A program made the position numbers and the translations under genes. Source: Prorocentrum cordatum (taxonomy: Eukaryota; Sar; Dinophyceae; Prorocentrales; Prorocentraceae). Taken from it: a stretch of DNA of 64,000 bases. Within the stretch, counting starts at the first letter, position 1. Every line of letters starts with the position of its first letter. Location: NCBI GenBank assembly GCA_963575745.1, contig CAUYUJ010020600.1, positions 10,001 to 74,000 on the forward strand, written 5' to 3'. Below are positions 1-11,560 of the stretch, piece after piece. The notes under the pieces are model-generated. The model searched no databases and had not been told where the DNA came from. It worked only from the letters and a program-made list of their open reading frames with translations.

Positions 1-127
1 CCCGTGTGAAGGGAGCCAGACCTCACCCACGCGTCACTTCTGACCACGACCAGGTCGAACTGAGCCCCGTGGGCCTTCACGTCGACCCCGAAGACGGCTT
101 GAGGACCGGGCGCCTGGGTTGCTTAGG

Positions 128-283
128 CCATATTTCGGGAGACTCTTCATGGGGGGGGATCCCATGGGGGGATAGGATCCCAAGGGGGGGGGATCCCATA
201 GGATCCCCTGGGGATCCCATTGGGGGGGATCCCCTCCTGCCCCCCCATGGGATCCCCCCCCATGGAGAGTCTCCCGAATATTG
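128..283. repeat. Foldback element rich in GGATCC
   Basis: The two ends are inverted copies of each other over about 45 bp. Both carry TCGGGAGACTC or its complement, then a G or C run, then GGATCCCATGGGGGG. The interior repeats G-run plus GATCCC several times, so the whole stretch can fold on itself. It has no coding potential. It is probably a short non-autonomous foldback or MITE copy; no target duplication was recognised. Confidence 0.7.
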
Positions 284-289
284 GGAGCG

Positions 290-1990
290 TGGGGTCCGAA
301 CTGCGGCTCTCAGACCTTCCTCGCGGGCCGACCGGGGAAGCGCCTGGGGCCGCCTGGGGCGCTCTTGATCTGGAGGCCCAGGTCCTCGAAGCGCTCTGCG
401 GCACCCAATGCCGAGGACTGAGTTTCCAGGAAGGCGGGGAGGATTGCTGATGTCCTGGCGCCATTCCCCTCAGTGACCACGGAGCGAAAACGGGCCTTTC
501 TCAGAAAGCAGGAGGCGAAGGAGCAGGGGGAGAGATAAGGCGGAGGGAAGACGAGGAGAAGGAGGAGGAGGAACGGAGATATGAGGCTCGAAGCTTTTCT
601 TCCTCATCACCATTCTTCCTCATTCCTCATCCTCCCGTTCCCCCTTCCGTGCTTATCTTGGTAACTGGTCCGCATGCGTTTTGCCCCACCACCCCTCTCT
701 GTCTCCTTCCTATCCCTCCTCCCCCTCCTATGCCTGCAGGTTGGCGACTGCTTCCTTTCGATCATCCCGTTCCGCTCTGGGGTGAACGTGTGCGAGTTGC
801 CAGCAACGGTGGCACGGGGGCCAATCTCTCGAGTACAGTCGAGCATCTGATTATGAATCCTCCTCCCGAGAAGTTGGGCCATCGTTTCTTGGCCAACGTG
901 CTGGAAAGCTGGCCATACTGTTCGGGCATGTTCGCCCCTCCAGCGTTAAGGGCAGAAGTTGGCCCAGGCTTGTTTTAAGAAACTTCCGGACAGCTGGCCC
1001 AGACTTCTTAAATGATGATCTTCGTGGTTCCATGTTCGGCAGTATCGGTTGCGGGCGTTCCAACTCGGGGCCTCCTGTTCGAGGGATGGCGAAGTTGACG
1101 TCTCGCTCTCGGCGCACGAGCTCGAGAAAGTATGGCTCGAGGGCGGGTGCGCTGGCTGGGCAAAGGCTGTCGGAAGTGACAGCGTAAACCCTGAGACAGG
1201 TCAGGGATGGCGCGCCCAGGGATCCCAGAGTCTGCCAATCCTTGATCTGTCGCCGCGCCATTTGTTCCGACGCGCGGCCTTCCGTCTTGGGGAGGGCGCT
1301 TCGGCCATTAGGGCAAACGCCGCCTCGGGTGCGGTGGGCTTGCCGTGGTGCTTGCCGCGGTGCCGGCTTCGTCTGCTGGGGCACGGGACGCAGGATTTGC
1401 CGTGGGCTTGCCGTGGTGTCGGCGACGTCCACTCGGGCGCGTCGAGAACAAACGGCGCGGCGACATTCGACGTGCGCGGGCAAGACGTTTGGGCCTCTTG
1501 CGTCTGGCGCTTCGAAGCTCGTGCTCGTACTACTCCTCAGCATCACCATCCCCTGGCTCCCACGACCCATCCTTGCTGCTCTCACAGAGAAATCGGCGCA
1601 TGTGCCGGGCTCGTGGCACCATGTTGAAAGGTTGCGTTTGCGGAGAGTTTGGCCTAGCAAATAGCCGACAGTCTTCCCGCCCCCTTCACTCTCACCCGCA
1701 TCTGCACGGACTATGGTACCTACAGCACTTGTTCACCATGGCGAGCAAATTGCACTAATCTGTTTTGTTGTCCTCCAGGCTATTACTTTAAACGTATCAT
1801 GGCTAGCGCGATTCGTGATGTAGTTCTTCGCGGTAGGGAAGAACGAACCCTGCAAAAAGTGGTTGCAACACATCGTTTGTTTGATGACAACAGTTGGAGG
1901 GAACGTTCCGACACAGTGGCGGTGAAAATCACGATCTCAGGCTCCTAGACATCAGATTCTGATTTGACAGCCTGTACGGACCCACCAGCA
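290..1990. other. No recognised gene
   Basis: GC-rich, mostly non-repetitive DNA. Open frames on both strands between about 850 and 1660 overlap each other and show no domain, motif or splice pattern that I recognise. A short A/G-rich patch lies at 530-600. Nothing here can be assigned. Confidence 0.5.
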
Positions 1991-1994
1991 CTGC

Positions 1995-2130
1995 ACTCCT
2001 CGTCCTCGTCATCCTGCTCTTGTGCGCCCCTGTCATCCTCACCCCTCTTGTGGACGGCCTCCTCCTCCTCCTCCTCCTCCTCCTCCCATGCTCCCCGTTT
2101 CTCCGCGCCTCCTTCCTCCTCATCACCGCA
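1995..2130. repeat. TCC-rich tract
   Basis: Pyrimidine-rich imperfect TCC repeats. This is the first of many GGA/TCC trinucleotide tracts in the window. Confidence 0.85.
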
Positions 2131-2154
2131 TCATACGGTGGGAGCGTTCGTTTA

Positions 2155-2330
2155 GGAATGCGCCCAGGAGGCCACAGACCCTGGAGGATTTCTTATCTGA
2201 CGAGGGCGGCGGTGATACCCAGGGCCGGTCCACGATTAGAATTCCATTGGCATCCAGACCCTGGAGTCCTTATCTAAGGTTTCCTTGTCCAATGCCCCCA
2301 CCGTGTCCCACCATGCACAGGCCCTGACGG
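2155..2330 (+). repeat. Dispersed repeat, partner at 61448-61585
   Basis: GAGGGCGGCGGTGATA and its flanks recur in diverged form inside the last visible intron of the AAA gene (61448-61585). Both copies start with a GCCCAGGA-type word and end near CACCGTG. This is a two-copy dispersed repeat of unknown type. Confidence 0.5.
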
Positions 2331-2439
2331 GGACGACGTTCGGTGCGGCATGCCGGCAGAACGACCAGCTTCTCTGCATGAGCCTTATCATCGCGTTGGA
2401 GAGAGCGCTTCGATGGGCAATGATGTTCGAGCGCTCGCC

Positions 2440-3060
2440 ATCGGCGGAGGAGAATGAGAAAAACAGGAGGAGGGAGGGCGAGGGAAGGGGAGGGGAAGGG
2501 GGAGGAGGTATGAGTATGAGTATGACCATGTGACAAAGTCAAACGTGCCAACATACGTGACGAATTACACATGAAGGCATGACTATACACGACCACGGCT
2601 CTGCTTCTCACGTGCACTTAAAACCTTAGGCCACAAACCACGCGAGACCCTATCGAGATATACAGCTCGATGTGTGGTGACACGCTGGGTGCAGACCTTG
2701 CCAAGTTCACGCAAGACCTCGGAAGCAAAGCACCCGCACAGCTTACAATACCAAAGCTTAAGATGTGTATGATATTGCATGGCATGACATTGAGGAGGAT
2801 GAGCAGGAGGAGGAGGAGGAGGAGGAGGAGGAGAAGGGGGAGGAGGAGGAGGAGGAGGAGGAGGAGGAGGAGGAGGAGGAGGAGAAGAGGGAGGATGGAG
2901 GAGGAGGAGGAGGAGGAGGAGGAGAGGCAGGGATGAGGAGGAGGATGGGGAGGGCGAGGAGGAGGAGGAGGAGGAGGAGGAGGAGGAAGGGGATACGGAG
3001 GAGAAGATGCGCTCGCAGTGAGGGGCGAAAAAGAAAGACGATGATGAGGAGCTAGAGAGG
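2440..3060. repeat. GGA tracts
   Basis: Short GGA run at 2440-2520 and a long one at 2785-3000 on the plus strand. Long open frames across them are low-complexity poly-Glu/Arg/Gly or poly-Ser/Pro/Leu and are not genes. Confidence 0.9.
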
Positions 3061-3479
3061 GAGGAGATCATCATCCTCCTCGTCCTTGTCCCGCTTCCCC
3101 ACCCTCCATGTTTCTTCCTTCTCTTCGTAGTCATCGACAGTCATCCCCCCCCCCGACGCCTCCGCCGCCCCTAACTCCCCATCCTCCTCCTGCTGCTCCT
3201 GAGAACGACTGCCAGCTGCCTTGTTTTATGGCTTGGGGCATTCCTGTAGATACCATTCAGACGATGCGGACCTCTCGACTGAGATGCGTCGCACGAGCCA
3301 TCGAGCGGACACCGACGTGCGACTGATGCCATTCCTCCTCAGTTCGTCCTCGTCCTCCCTCGTCGGTGGATGTTGTATTCCGTGGGCTCCAGTTGCAACA
3401 CGTGTGCGCAATCCATGGTGAGTGAGTCCTGCACCACTGCATCATGAACAGTCATGTACACCAATACCGTCGAGGACGA

Positions 3480-4405
3480 GTAGAATGACCACCGAGAAGG
3501 ACGAGGAAGAGGGGAAGAGGAGGAGGAGGACGAGGAGGAAGACCGCGGGGGAGGATGAGGAAGAGCAGAAGGAGGAGGAGCTCGACCGCACTCCCTTCTC
3601 AATACCCGTTCCTCATCCCCTTCCGCCTGCCGGAGCACTCCACCGAGGTGTGGGTATTCGACCGAAGGGCGAGTACCCCGTCATGGGGCCTCCCGACGAC
3701 ACAGTGCTGGCCGAGGGCGACGTCCTAATCTTTTTGGTCGGCGCGGGGGGCACCCAGAAAAGCACGGGCGGCAGAGAGCACGGAGGAAGAGGAGGAGGAG
3801 GAGGAGGAGGAGGGGGAACAAGGGCAGGCACCTTGCCTGAGAAAAGGAGGAGGAGGAGGATGAGGAGGAGGAGGAGGAGGAGGATCAGGATGAGGAGGAG
3901 GAGGGGTAGGATAAGGAGGATAACAGTCTAGAATACCTGGTTGTTGCTGTCCCACGGGCAGCGGTCGACAGCGATAGCGTGAGAAGGAGGTGGAGGAGGA
4001 TGAGGAGGAGGATAAGGATGAGGATGAGGATGAGGATGAGGGTGATGGTGATGATAATGATGAGGAGGAGGAGTTGGAAGAGAAGGAGGAGGAAGAGTAG
4101 GTGGGGGAGGACGGAGGAGGACGGAGGAGGAGGAGGAGGAGGAGGAGGAGGAGGACATGGGAGGATAGTTGGCCGTTGCTGTCCAACAGGCAGCGGGCGA
4201 CAGCAATAGAGAGAGAGGAGGAGGAGGGAGGAGGAGGAGGAGGAGAGGAGGAGGAGGAGGAGGAGGAGAAGGAAGAGGAGGAGGAGGAGGAGGAGGAGGA
4301 GGAGGAGGAGGAGGACATGGGAGGATAGTTGACCGTTGCTGTCCAACAGGCAGCGGGCGACAGCAATAGAGAGAGGAGGAGGAGGAGGAGGAGGAGGAGG
4401 AGGAG
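3480..4405. repeat. GGA tract punctuated by a 45-bp motif
   Basis: Imperfect GGA repeats are interrupted three times (about 3939, 4168 and 4328) by a conserved block reading GTTGCTGTCC, then CAGCGG, then GACAGC and ATAG. Two more copies lie at about 11293 and 11483, so the block occurs on both sides of LINE-A. This is probably the older satellite-like DNA into which LINE-A inserted. Confidence 0.75.
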
Positions 4406-4406
4406 T

Positions 4407-4447
4407 TCCGTAGCCATTTTGGCTCAAGTCCGTAGCGGTGGCTCGAG
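4407..4447 (+). other. Tandem DinoSL relics heading LINE-A
   Basis: Positions 4407-4428 match all 22 positions of the dinoflagellate spliced leader (starts TCCGTAGCC, ends GGCTCAAG). A second, shortened copy follows at once at 4430-4447 (CCGTAGC, then GGTGGCTCGAG). It is not an SL RNA gene, because no donor GT follows the AAG and no Sm-type site is seen. Two stacked relics mean two rounds of trans-splicing and reintegration. Confidence 0.92.
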
Positions 4448-4586
4448 GACTAGAGTTCTTTCTGGCACGGGGGATTCACGGCCCCCAACAGCGATCTGCC
4501 AGTTGCATTTCTGGTACTGTAGTGAGGTTTCATCCCTCATTTGCGAACGGTTTACTCTGTGTCATAGTTGCTTGCTTCTCTCTCGG

Positions 4587-5724
4587 ATGTCTCATCTGGG
4601 GAATGGCTGGCAGTGTGGCACATGCGGGTATTTCAATTTCGGCTTTCGGCCGAAGTGCAGGCAGGCGCAGTGTAATGGTCGGAATCCTGACAGCCCTACT
4701 CCTGCCCCTTGGCATCATGTGCCCCAGGGACAGTGGGCAATGGGGCCGCCAGTCTTCGGAGGCGGGGGTGCTGGTGTGCGCCAGCCGAAGCCGCCCAAGA
4801 AAGGAGGCGGCGCCAAGGGCGCCAAGCTCTCTGACGAGATGGCCGAGCCCTGGTTGCAGATGTCCGACGAGCAGTTCGACGCCGCCTGCCCGGCGCTCGA
4901 CCCGTCCACCCGCGAACGCCTACGTGGGCAGCGCTGGAGGGCCAAGCTTGGGCTGGGCCGCATTGCGTCTGTGCAGCAGCTCAAGTCTGCGCAATCAGCC
5001 GTGGATCAAAAAGCCGAACAGCTCCTGGCCGCCCAGACAGAACGCGCTGGGCAAGAAGGAGAAGCACGCGCGTGAGGCCATGCAGGCTTTATGCGATCAT
5101 CGAGTCAAAATCCAGAAGTTGGAGGGGGAGGTCAAGACTCTCATGGAGGAGGCGAGGGAGGCGGCTGCTGGGCGGGCCCCTGCTGCTGCGCCCGCTACGC
5201 CCCCCCAGGGCCTCGGCCTCTTGGCGACGGAGCTCACCGACGCCATGCGCGGCGTCCCCGACGGCACGCTGGGCCCGCTCGAGGCTCCGTTGCGGGCCTT
5301 GCTCGCGGCCTTGGCGCTGGCCGCGCCTGGGGAGCCCGCGCCCCCGGCGCCTGCGGCCGCCGCTGCTGCCCGGCCGGCAGGAGCAGGAGGCGCCGCTGCA
5401 GCAGCACCTGCTGCACGTGCGCCTGCTGCAGCCGCTGGCTTGGATCCTGGGGGCCCTGGAATCCCTGAGCCTGGAGTGCTTGCCGCCGTTCCCGGCTTTG
5501 CGCAGGAGACCGCTGTCGAGCAACACATCCCGTCTGGCGACGAAGGCGAGGATGACGACGACGATTGGGCCGACGGCGGCAAGCCGGCGAGCATGGGCGC
5601 CAAGCGGGCCATCGAGGAGCAGACCTGGCAGGAGATGCTGGAGGCCTGCGATGGTGATCCTGCTAAGCTGGCCACGGTCAATGAGCTTCGGGCGTCCATG
5701 CAGAAGAAGCCCAAGTGCCTTTAG
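4587..5724 (+). pseudogene. LINE-A ORF1, zinc finger and coiled coil
   Basis: Start chosen at the ATG at 4587, just before a RanBP2-type zinc finger: W-x-C-x2-C-x3-N-x6-C-x4-C within about the first 30 residues. Next come a proline/glycine linker, a helical segment, a charged segment compatible with a coiled coil (QKLEGEVKTLMEEAREA), an Ala/Pro-rich stretch, an acidic run (GDEGEDDDDDWADGG) and a Lys-rich end. A one-base frameshift near 5045 separates the zinc finger from the rest. The likely role is binding the element RNA. It overlaps or abuts ORF2. Confidence 0.75.
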
Positions 5725-5728
5725 CCAG

Positions 5729-8700
5729 ATGGCGTTGCACCTCGCCGAGAGCTTTCCGGGGGCGTCCCGCCGCCTTGATTGGCACGCCTCGGGATGGGAT
5801 GCAGGCCCGGCGGTCACTTCGGCGCCTGCCCTGAGGATCTCGGACCCCTCGGGGCCTGCGCCCCCCCGACGGGACCTTGGAAGGGGACGTGGCGCTGGAG
5901 AGGCTGCGGGTTTTCCCCAGCGAGCGGCGGCGGGCGAGGCCCGTGGCGCCGCGGCTGGCGCGACGAGTGATTTGCCATCAGGGCCGACTTCCAGGGAGGG
6001 CGACCAGGGTGGACTCGCTTCTGGTGTGGCGACCGGCATGGCCGGCAGGTATCTGCGGCAAGGAAAGTTGGCATCGAATTTCCGTTTTTATTTTGCCAAC
6101 ACGACGTCTTGGGGGCAGAAAGCCTGGGACTACCTGAACCAGGATGGGGGCTTCCAGGAGGCGGATCTTATCATGATCGCGGAGCACCACCTCCGAGGCG
6201 GCCAACATATTCAGGCCATCAAGCGGTTTAAGCGCTTGGGGTGGTCCACGGTCTCTGAGGCGGCAGTTGCGACGGCTCGTGGGGGAACCCACGGGGGCGC
6301 GTGGGCGATGGTGCGGAAGCATCTCCACCACCTTCCCCTCCATCCAGAGGTTAAGCAGGCAGTGCAGGAACAACGAGACGGACGGCAACGTACGCAGTGG
6401 ACCAGCCAGACGATCCGGATGGCGGAGTGCGACGTGATCTTCATAGTCCTCTACCTGGTCACGGGCTTGGGCCTGCAGGGAGAAAACCTCACTATTCTAC
6501 CGGAGGTCGCGGGCTATGTTCGCACCCAGGGGAAGCCGTACATCATAGCAGGGGACTGGAACATGGAGACCAACGAGGTTGCGGCCAGCGGCATTCAGCT
6601 CTACCTGCATGGTGTTTTCCGTAGCGCACGGGGGCCAGCCCCAGGAGGCGCTCGCACCATAGATTTTTGTCTTGTGTCCGAGGCCCTCGGCCGGACTTTG
6701 GTGCTGAGCTGGGATCCTTGGTCCCCCTGGGCCTCGCCGCGTACGGGTGTTTCGGGAGTGCTTCATTGTGATAAATTTGTCCAACTCCACACCGTATTAG
6801 TCCAGCCTCCTGTCTATGTGCACGCAGCAGGGCCAGACCTCCCTTGGGAAGTCCATCAAGCCAGGGTCCGTGCCTTAGTTGCCCGAGGGATGCAGGCTCC
6901 TGGGTGGGCCCATTTTTCGGCCCCTGCGCGGGCCCTCGGCGAAACGTACATGGCTTTTTGTCTCGCATCGGAGTCCTGCCACACCAATCGCGACTCCTCT
7001 GTTGATTTTCTAGGCGCCAGCATGCATAGGGGTTGGATGGTCGCTGTCCAGGACGCGCCTTTGTTGGAGACTAAGCCGCAAGGGTGGCTGGCGGAAACCT
7101 CCAATCTCTGGGTCTGGTCCGCACTCCATTCCCGGCTCGTCGAGTGGCACGGTCTCTGTAGGAAGTCTCGGCCGCTTGGCTTGGCCCCCGGTCGATTCGC
7201 AGAGGCGCTTGCCCGCGTCAACCGGCTCCCCCGTGTTTTGGGGGAGGGGCGCGAAGAACGCGTGCTTGAAGAATGCAGAAAGTTGGGAGTGCAGGCTGTT
7301 GTGGATCGCCTGGCGGCCGCCCTCAAGATGCTAAGTCAGGTTCTCCGCTCCCTCGAGGCCTCCCTCTCCAGGCTGTCCTCCAGGGGCTTCAAGGATTGGG
7401 CGAGGCAGTCTCTTGGCAAGGGCAGCGGGGCCCTGCACTTCACACCAAGACTTGGGGGTTGGAGGCTCCCGAGCTTAGCTGTGAACGCTCCCCGGAGGGC
7501 GAAATCCTTGTTGACCCGCAGGGTGCCTTGGCCTCGAAGCATGAATTCTGGGGGCACCTTTGGCTCGCGGGGACACAGGACCCCGGGGCAGCCTGGTGGG
7601 GGGATTTCCGTGCCAGAGCCATGTTGGACTCCCGTGATCGGGATCAGCTCACGGGGGACCAGCTTGCAGATGCTTTGAAATGGTTCCGGCCTGTGGTAGG
7701 TCAGGGGGCTGATTTTCAGAATCCAAGGGACTGGTCTAAGCTACCAGTGGAAGCCCATCAGCAACTTCTGGACCTGTTACGAGAGGTCGAGCGCGCGCTC
7801 ACCTGGCCCCCGCAGGTCCGCATGATCATAATCCAGCTGAGTTTTAAGAGCGTCGTCGAGGCCGACAGACCAATTGCCCTCACACAGGGTCTCTACCGAG
7901 TCTGGGGCCGATCTCGACGTTGTGATATAGCGGGCTGGACGTCGGAGCGGGCTCAGTTTTGGGATCGGGCTGCGAGGGACCCGTCGGCCTTAAGGGCGGC
8001 CCTTCTGCGCCAGACCAGCTGCGAGGTGGCTTCCGCCATGGGTTTCAGCTGGATCCAGATTCTCTGGGACCTGGAAAATGTTATGATCATGTTCGGCTCG
8101 ACGCAGTGGTGGACATAGCCAGTCGAGTTGACTACCCGCTCATGCCACTTTTCCTTGCCCTGGATATGCGCCGGGCGCCTCGGCGGCCCCGAGCCTCAGG
8201 GGCGGTTTCTGACATCATCACTCCGGGCAGGAGCCTGCTGGCAGGGTGCTCGCAGAGCGTCGACATTCCCAAATTGGCCATGTGGGATATCCTGGAGACG
8301 GCTCACGCCAATTTCCGCCCCCTGCTCTTGGAGTCTTGGGAGGATGACCTGAGCCAGCGGCACGTCGGTAAAGCTGAGGTCATCTCCCCACAGGCTGCCC
8401 GAGCCAGCGAGGGCCTAGGCCAGCTTCTTCGGGATAGTGGTTTTGTGATCCAGCAAGAGTCAGGCCCTTGCAAACCCTCCCCACCTCGCCCCGGGGATCC
8501 TCGCGGATTTGGCCCGGAAATGTTTCCGCCTCCGGGGGGGCAGAAGCGGTAAGGACCTGGGCATTGGCACGGTAGGTCCGCGGCGCTCTGTCGCGATCCA
8601 CAAGCAACGTTTCGCTGCAGCTAGTCACAGGTCCAGCCAAATTAAGCGCGTAGTCAAGACGGACCGCAGGGCCCAAGGCCTTGTCCGCACCTGTTGGCTC

Positions 8701-10803
8701 CCGCAGGCTCTCTGGGGCTGCGAATCCCAAGGCGCGAGTCCGACGATGGCCCAAGGGGCCAGAGCGGCCATGGCGGGCATGGTGGGGCGAAAGGAAGGTG
8801 GTTGTGCGACCACGGTGCTGCGATGCGCTTTCCAGGGCCCCCACTGTGACCCCATGATGTCCACTAGGATGAGGGTTTTGCGTAAATGGGCCGGTCTTCT
8901 TCCTTCCCTCATGCGAACGAACGAGCATGGGCTCCGCGTTGCGTGGGGCCAGGCGCTCGGTCGCCTGCAGTGCGTGGTGACCCGGTGGAGACGAGTAAAT
9001 GGTTTTGTTGCTGCCGCTGTTGCTTGTCTTCTGGAGGCGGGGTGGAACCCTGAAGAGCCAGACCGTTGGGTGGATCCCGACGGCGAGGTTTTCCACGTTT
9101 AAACTTGCGACCATGAGCGTTTGCTGGATTTGGCTCTGCTCGAAGCCTTCGACAAGCAGGCTTGGAACAAAGCGAGCGAGCATTACCGCGGCAGCAGCCT
9201 CGTAGACCGCGCTGACATGTTTATCCCGCTGCGCAAGCTTAACAAGCTCCGTTCAGCAGGAGCGCACGACCAGGCCGCAGTCTTAGAGATGATTATTTCT
9301 GGGGCTCTTTGGCCGGCGTCTCGGCATTTCGGAGTTGAGGCTCGGAGGCCTTTCCCGAGGGTAGCCGAGGCCCTTCCTTCGGCCCCCTCGGCCCCAACCC
9401 AATTTTCCTCAGGGGGCCGCGGCGTGGTAGACGATGAATTCGATTTTGAAGCCATGGCGCAGGAGGCTGAGAGGGAGGATTTCGCGCAGGAGGAGGAGGA
9501 GGCCATGTTTTGTGAGCTCTGTGATGAGGAGCCGCTTCAGGCCTCTAACCCCGCGTGGACCTCCCCGAGTTGCCCTCGGCGCGGGGCCCCTCAAGAAACC
9601 TTGTTGCACCAGCTCTGGACCTGCCCAGCCAACCTCCAAATCTTTGGATTTAAAGCTGAATTAGTTGCCCAGGCAGAAGATGGCGCGACTGATGCGCCAA
9701 GTTTCTGGCTGAGAGGCCTCCCACCGCTCCCCTGGACCTACCAGCATTGTCGCGTTCCTATCCAGGGCGCGGAGCGCCTCAGTCCGCAGCTCCGAGTGGA
9801 TTCTTTCCAGCTTGATTCGGGGTGTGTGATCGGGTCGGACGGGGCGGGCGGGGAGGAGAGCGAGGACCCTAGGCTGAGGCGCTGTGGCTGGGGTTTTGTC
9901 ATTCTCCGAGGAGCCCAGCACTTGGCCTGGGGACTAGGCCCCATGCCGGGTGATCGGCAGACGGTCCCAGCAGCAGAACTATATGCTATCACGCGTGCCG
10001 CCCAGCTTCCCACTGGGCCGATCACTTGTGTTATAGATAATGCCGGTGCTGTCTCGGGCATCCGTGCGGGGCCCCGCATCAAGCACAAAAAGATGGTGCG
10101 GCTCTGGGCCGATTTCTGGGCGGCGGTTGGACAACGGCCGATTGCGATTCGCAAGATCAGGTCGCATTTATCTATGGAGGATGCCCAGACTTTAAATTTT
10201 GACCCCATAGACTGGCAAGCAAATCGATTGGCTGACAAGGCGGCGGAGGAAGGTGCGCGTTCGGCCCAGGTTCCTTTTGAGGACCGTCGGAACGTGTTCC
10301 TCGCTGACAACCTGTGCTCCCAGGTCCTGGATTCCATCTTGGCTGTTTCAGTTTCCCTGGTCAAGCAAGCGCCGGCCCTGTACGGGGCAGCGGCCAAGGG
10401 GAATCGCCAGGAGGAGGCCAAGACCCGTTCCGCCCAGGCCAGGCAGGCTCATCTTGAATCCTTGGCCTTCCTGTTGAGCCAGACCCAGCACTCCGTGGAG
10501 CAGCGGGCTCATGGACCCTGGAGGTGCGCAATTTGTTTTGCACGTGACGGAGGGGACAAAGAAGCCTTCCTGCGGTCACCGTGTGCGGGTTTTCCTACTC
10601 AAATCCATGATTCCCATCATGTCGATGCGTTCAGGGGTGTGTTTTGGTGCCAGGTCTGCGGTGGGACGGGTGTCCCTTCTCGCGGGAAACTCCAGAAACT
10701 TGGCCGTCGATGCACCCCTGGGCTCACCGACCACGGGAAGAGGGTATTGAACTGTTTGACAGCAGGGAAATTGCCCCCAGATCTCAAGGCTTGGCCTGAT
10801 TGA
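5729..10803 (+). pseudogene. LINE-A ORF2: endonuclease, reverse transcriptase, RNase H
   Basis: The endonuclease (EEP/APE-like, about 6040-6790) shows AEHH, IIAGDWNM, TIDFCLVS and a terminal HCDK. The reverse transcriptase (about 7850-8950) shows RPIAL, DLE-type motif A, GRSLLAGCSQ and a catalytic WEDD at 8340-8348 where Y/F-x-DD is usual. RNase H (about 9820-10250) keeps all four acidic residues: SDGAGG, PAAELYA, VIDNAG and RLADKAAEEGA. A C-x2-C cluster follows near the end. Frame changes near 7435, 8080 and 8500 and an in-frame TAA at 9100 disable it. The next possible start is 6038; 5729 is the first in-frame ATG after ORF1. Confidence 0.88.
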
Positions 10804-10959
10804 TCGGGGAAGGCTGTGCCGTCTCCTGTCGCGGGCCTCGGCGGGGCTGTCGCCCCCCGTCGTTGGTCGACAAACCTCCACTGATGGAGGCGGCACGGCT
10901 TTTGTTTTCCCTCCCCTTTCGGAGGCCCTCAGTGGACCCTTCCTCCGCAGGCAGGTAAG

Positions 10960-11560
10960 AGGTAAGAGGAGGAGAGGAGGAGGAGGAGGAGGAGGAGGAG
11001 GAGGAGAAGGGGAAGGAAGAGGAGGAGGAGGAGGAGGAGGAGGAGGAGGAGGGGGAGGGGGAGGAGGAGGAGGAGGAGGAGGAGGAGGAGGAGGAGGAGG
11101 AGGAGGAGGAGGAGGAGCTGGAGCTGGAGCTGGAGCTGGAGGAGGAGGAGGAGGAGGAGGAGGAGCAGCAGCAGCAGCAGCAGCAGCAGGAGCAGGAGGA
11201 GGAGCAGCAGGTGAAGGAGGAGGAGAACGGAGGACGCAGGACGGAGGAGGATGATGGGGGACGGAGGAGCAAGACGGAGAAGGAGGAGGATAATCGGCCG
11301 CAATCTCCAGCGGGCAGTGGCCGGCAGCGCCATCGAGAGGAGGAGGAGGAGGAGGAGGAGGAGGAAGAGGAGAAGGAGAAGGAGAAGGAGTAGAAGGAGG
11401 GCGGAGGAGGAGGAGGACGGAGGACGGAGGAGGAGGAGGAGGAGGAGGAGGAGGACGACGACGACGACGACGACGACGTAGGCAGCTGCACTGTCCAAGG
11501 GGCAGCGGCCGACAGCGATAGCGGGAGAGGAGGAGGACGACGGAGGACGGAGAACGGCGG
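10960..11560. repeat. GGA tract with two 45-bp motif copies
   Basis: GGA repeats with GCA, GCTGGA and ACG variants. The block also seen left of LINE-A recurs at about 11293 and 11483. Open frames here are low-complexity artefacts. Confidence 0.85.

Larger units (their letters stand above)
4407..10960 (+). mobile_element. LINE-A, full-length non-LTR retrotransposon, inactivated
   Basis: The element begins with a DinoSL relic and has ORF1 (4587-5724), ORF2 (5729-10803) and a 3-prime tail of roughly 150 bp that runs into a GGA tract. The order endonuclease, reverse transcriptase, RNase H is that of a non-LTR (LINE) element. No long terminal repeats or integrase are seen, and there is no poly(A). 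Several frameshifts and a nonsense codon interrupt the reading frames, so this copy is dead. The 3-prime limit is uncertain because it merges with simple repeat. Confidence 0.88.

Noticed and set aside
851-1660. Minus-strand frame of 269 codons
   Set aside because: No recognisable domain, overlapping plus frames of similar length, and Arg/Pro/Ala-biased composition expected from GC-rich DNA.
4407-4450. SL RNA gene
   Set aside because: An SL RNA gene should have a donor GT right after the AAG and an Sm-binding site downstream; here a second decayed SL relic and then LINE sequence follow.
5072-5728. N-terminal extension of LINE-A ORF2 back to 5072
   Set aside because: This part of the frame overlaps the conserved helical and acidic end of ORF1 in another frame and is Arg/Pro-rich shadow sequence. 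5729 is a better start.
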